From positions 1 through 7,011 of the forward strand of contig JABJOR010000419.1 in assembly GCA_018664265.1 (NCBI GenBank): a stretch of 7,011 nt of DNA, given 5' to 3'. The DNA is from Rhodospirillales bacterium (lineage in GTDB: Bacteria; Pseudomonadota; Alphaproteobacteria; Rhodospirillales; Casp-alpha2). The notes beneath the pieces are model-generated. The model saw nothing but the letters and a program-made list of their open reading frames with translations, was not told the origin of the DNA and did not search any database. Made by a program: the position numbers and the translations under genes. Shown piece by piece: positions 6,430 through 7,011 of the stretch (positions within the stretch are counted from its first letter, which is position 1; each line of letters begins with the position of its first letter).

Positions 6430-7011
<582 letters not shown>

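Overview
The window reads as chromosomal DNA of an alphaproteobacterium, probably a moderate-GC marine or aquatic member of the Rhodospirillales or a relative. This rests on an EF-G-like GTPase whose G1 and G3 motifs (GTYLSGKTT, DCPGS) match a divergent EF-G subfamily I know from alphaproteobacteria, a non-pyrrolysine MttB-family methyltransferase, and a class I aspartate aminotransferase of the alphaproteobacterial AatA type. The taxonomic guess comes from recalled family resemblance, not from a search.

Layout from left to right. Positions 2-124 (+) are the last 40 codons of an IS630-family transposase that enters from the left. It converges on, and overlaps by 4 bases (TTAA), the stop codon of a membrane sensor histidine kinase (121-1611, -). 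Next come an EF-G-like translational GTPase (1729-3753, -, TTG start with a strong Shine-Dalgarno) and an MttB-family methyltransferase (3912-5432, -, start moved to an internal ATG with a good Shine-Dalgarno). The three minus-strand genes have 117 and 158 nt gaps, so co-transcription is possible but not shown. A divergent intergenic region (5433-5600) leads to a plus-strand exported solute-binding-like protein (5601-6281). Directly after it lies a remnant of a second copy of that gene's 3' end (6293-6406). The right edge holds the C-terminal 193 residues of an aspartate aminotransferase (6430-7011, -).

The genes do not form an obvious single pathway. The aminotransferase and EF-G-like gene look like ordinary chromosomal genes. 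The methyltransferase lacks a neighbouring corrinoid protein, the kinase lacks a neighbouring response regulator, and the binding protein lacks a permease, so each appears to work with partners elsewhere. By eye, the segment 5505-6430 and much of the kinase gene are more AT-rich than the EF-G, MttB and AatA genes, which fits accessory DNA flanked by a mobile-element end and a decayed duplicate.

I see no CRISPR array, tRNA, rRNA or convincing new multi-gene system. The best-supported unusual item is the hidden C-terminal remnant of the tandem paralogue at 6293-6406. The EF-G-like protein is also notable because it lacks the usual catalytic histidine in G3 but keeps the domain IV tip.
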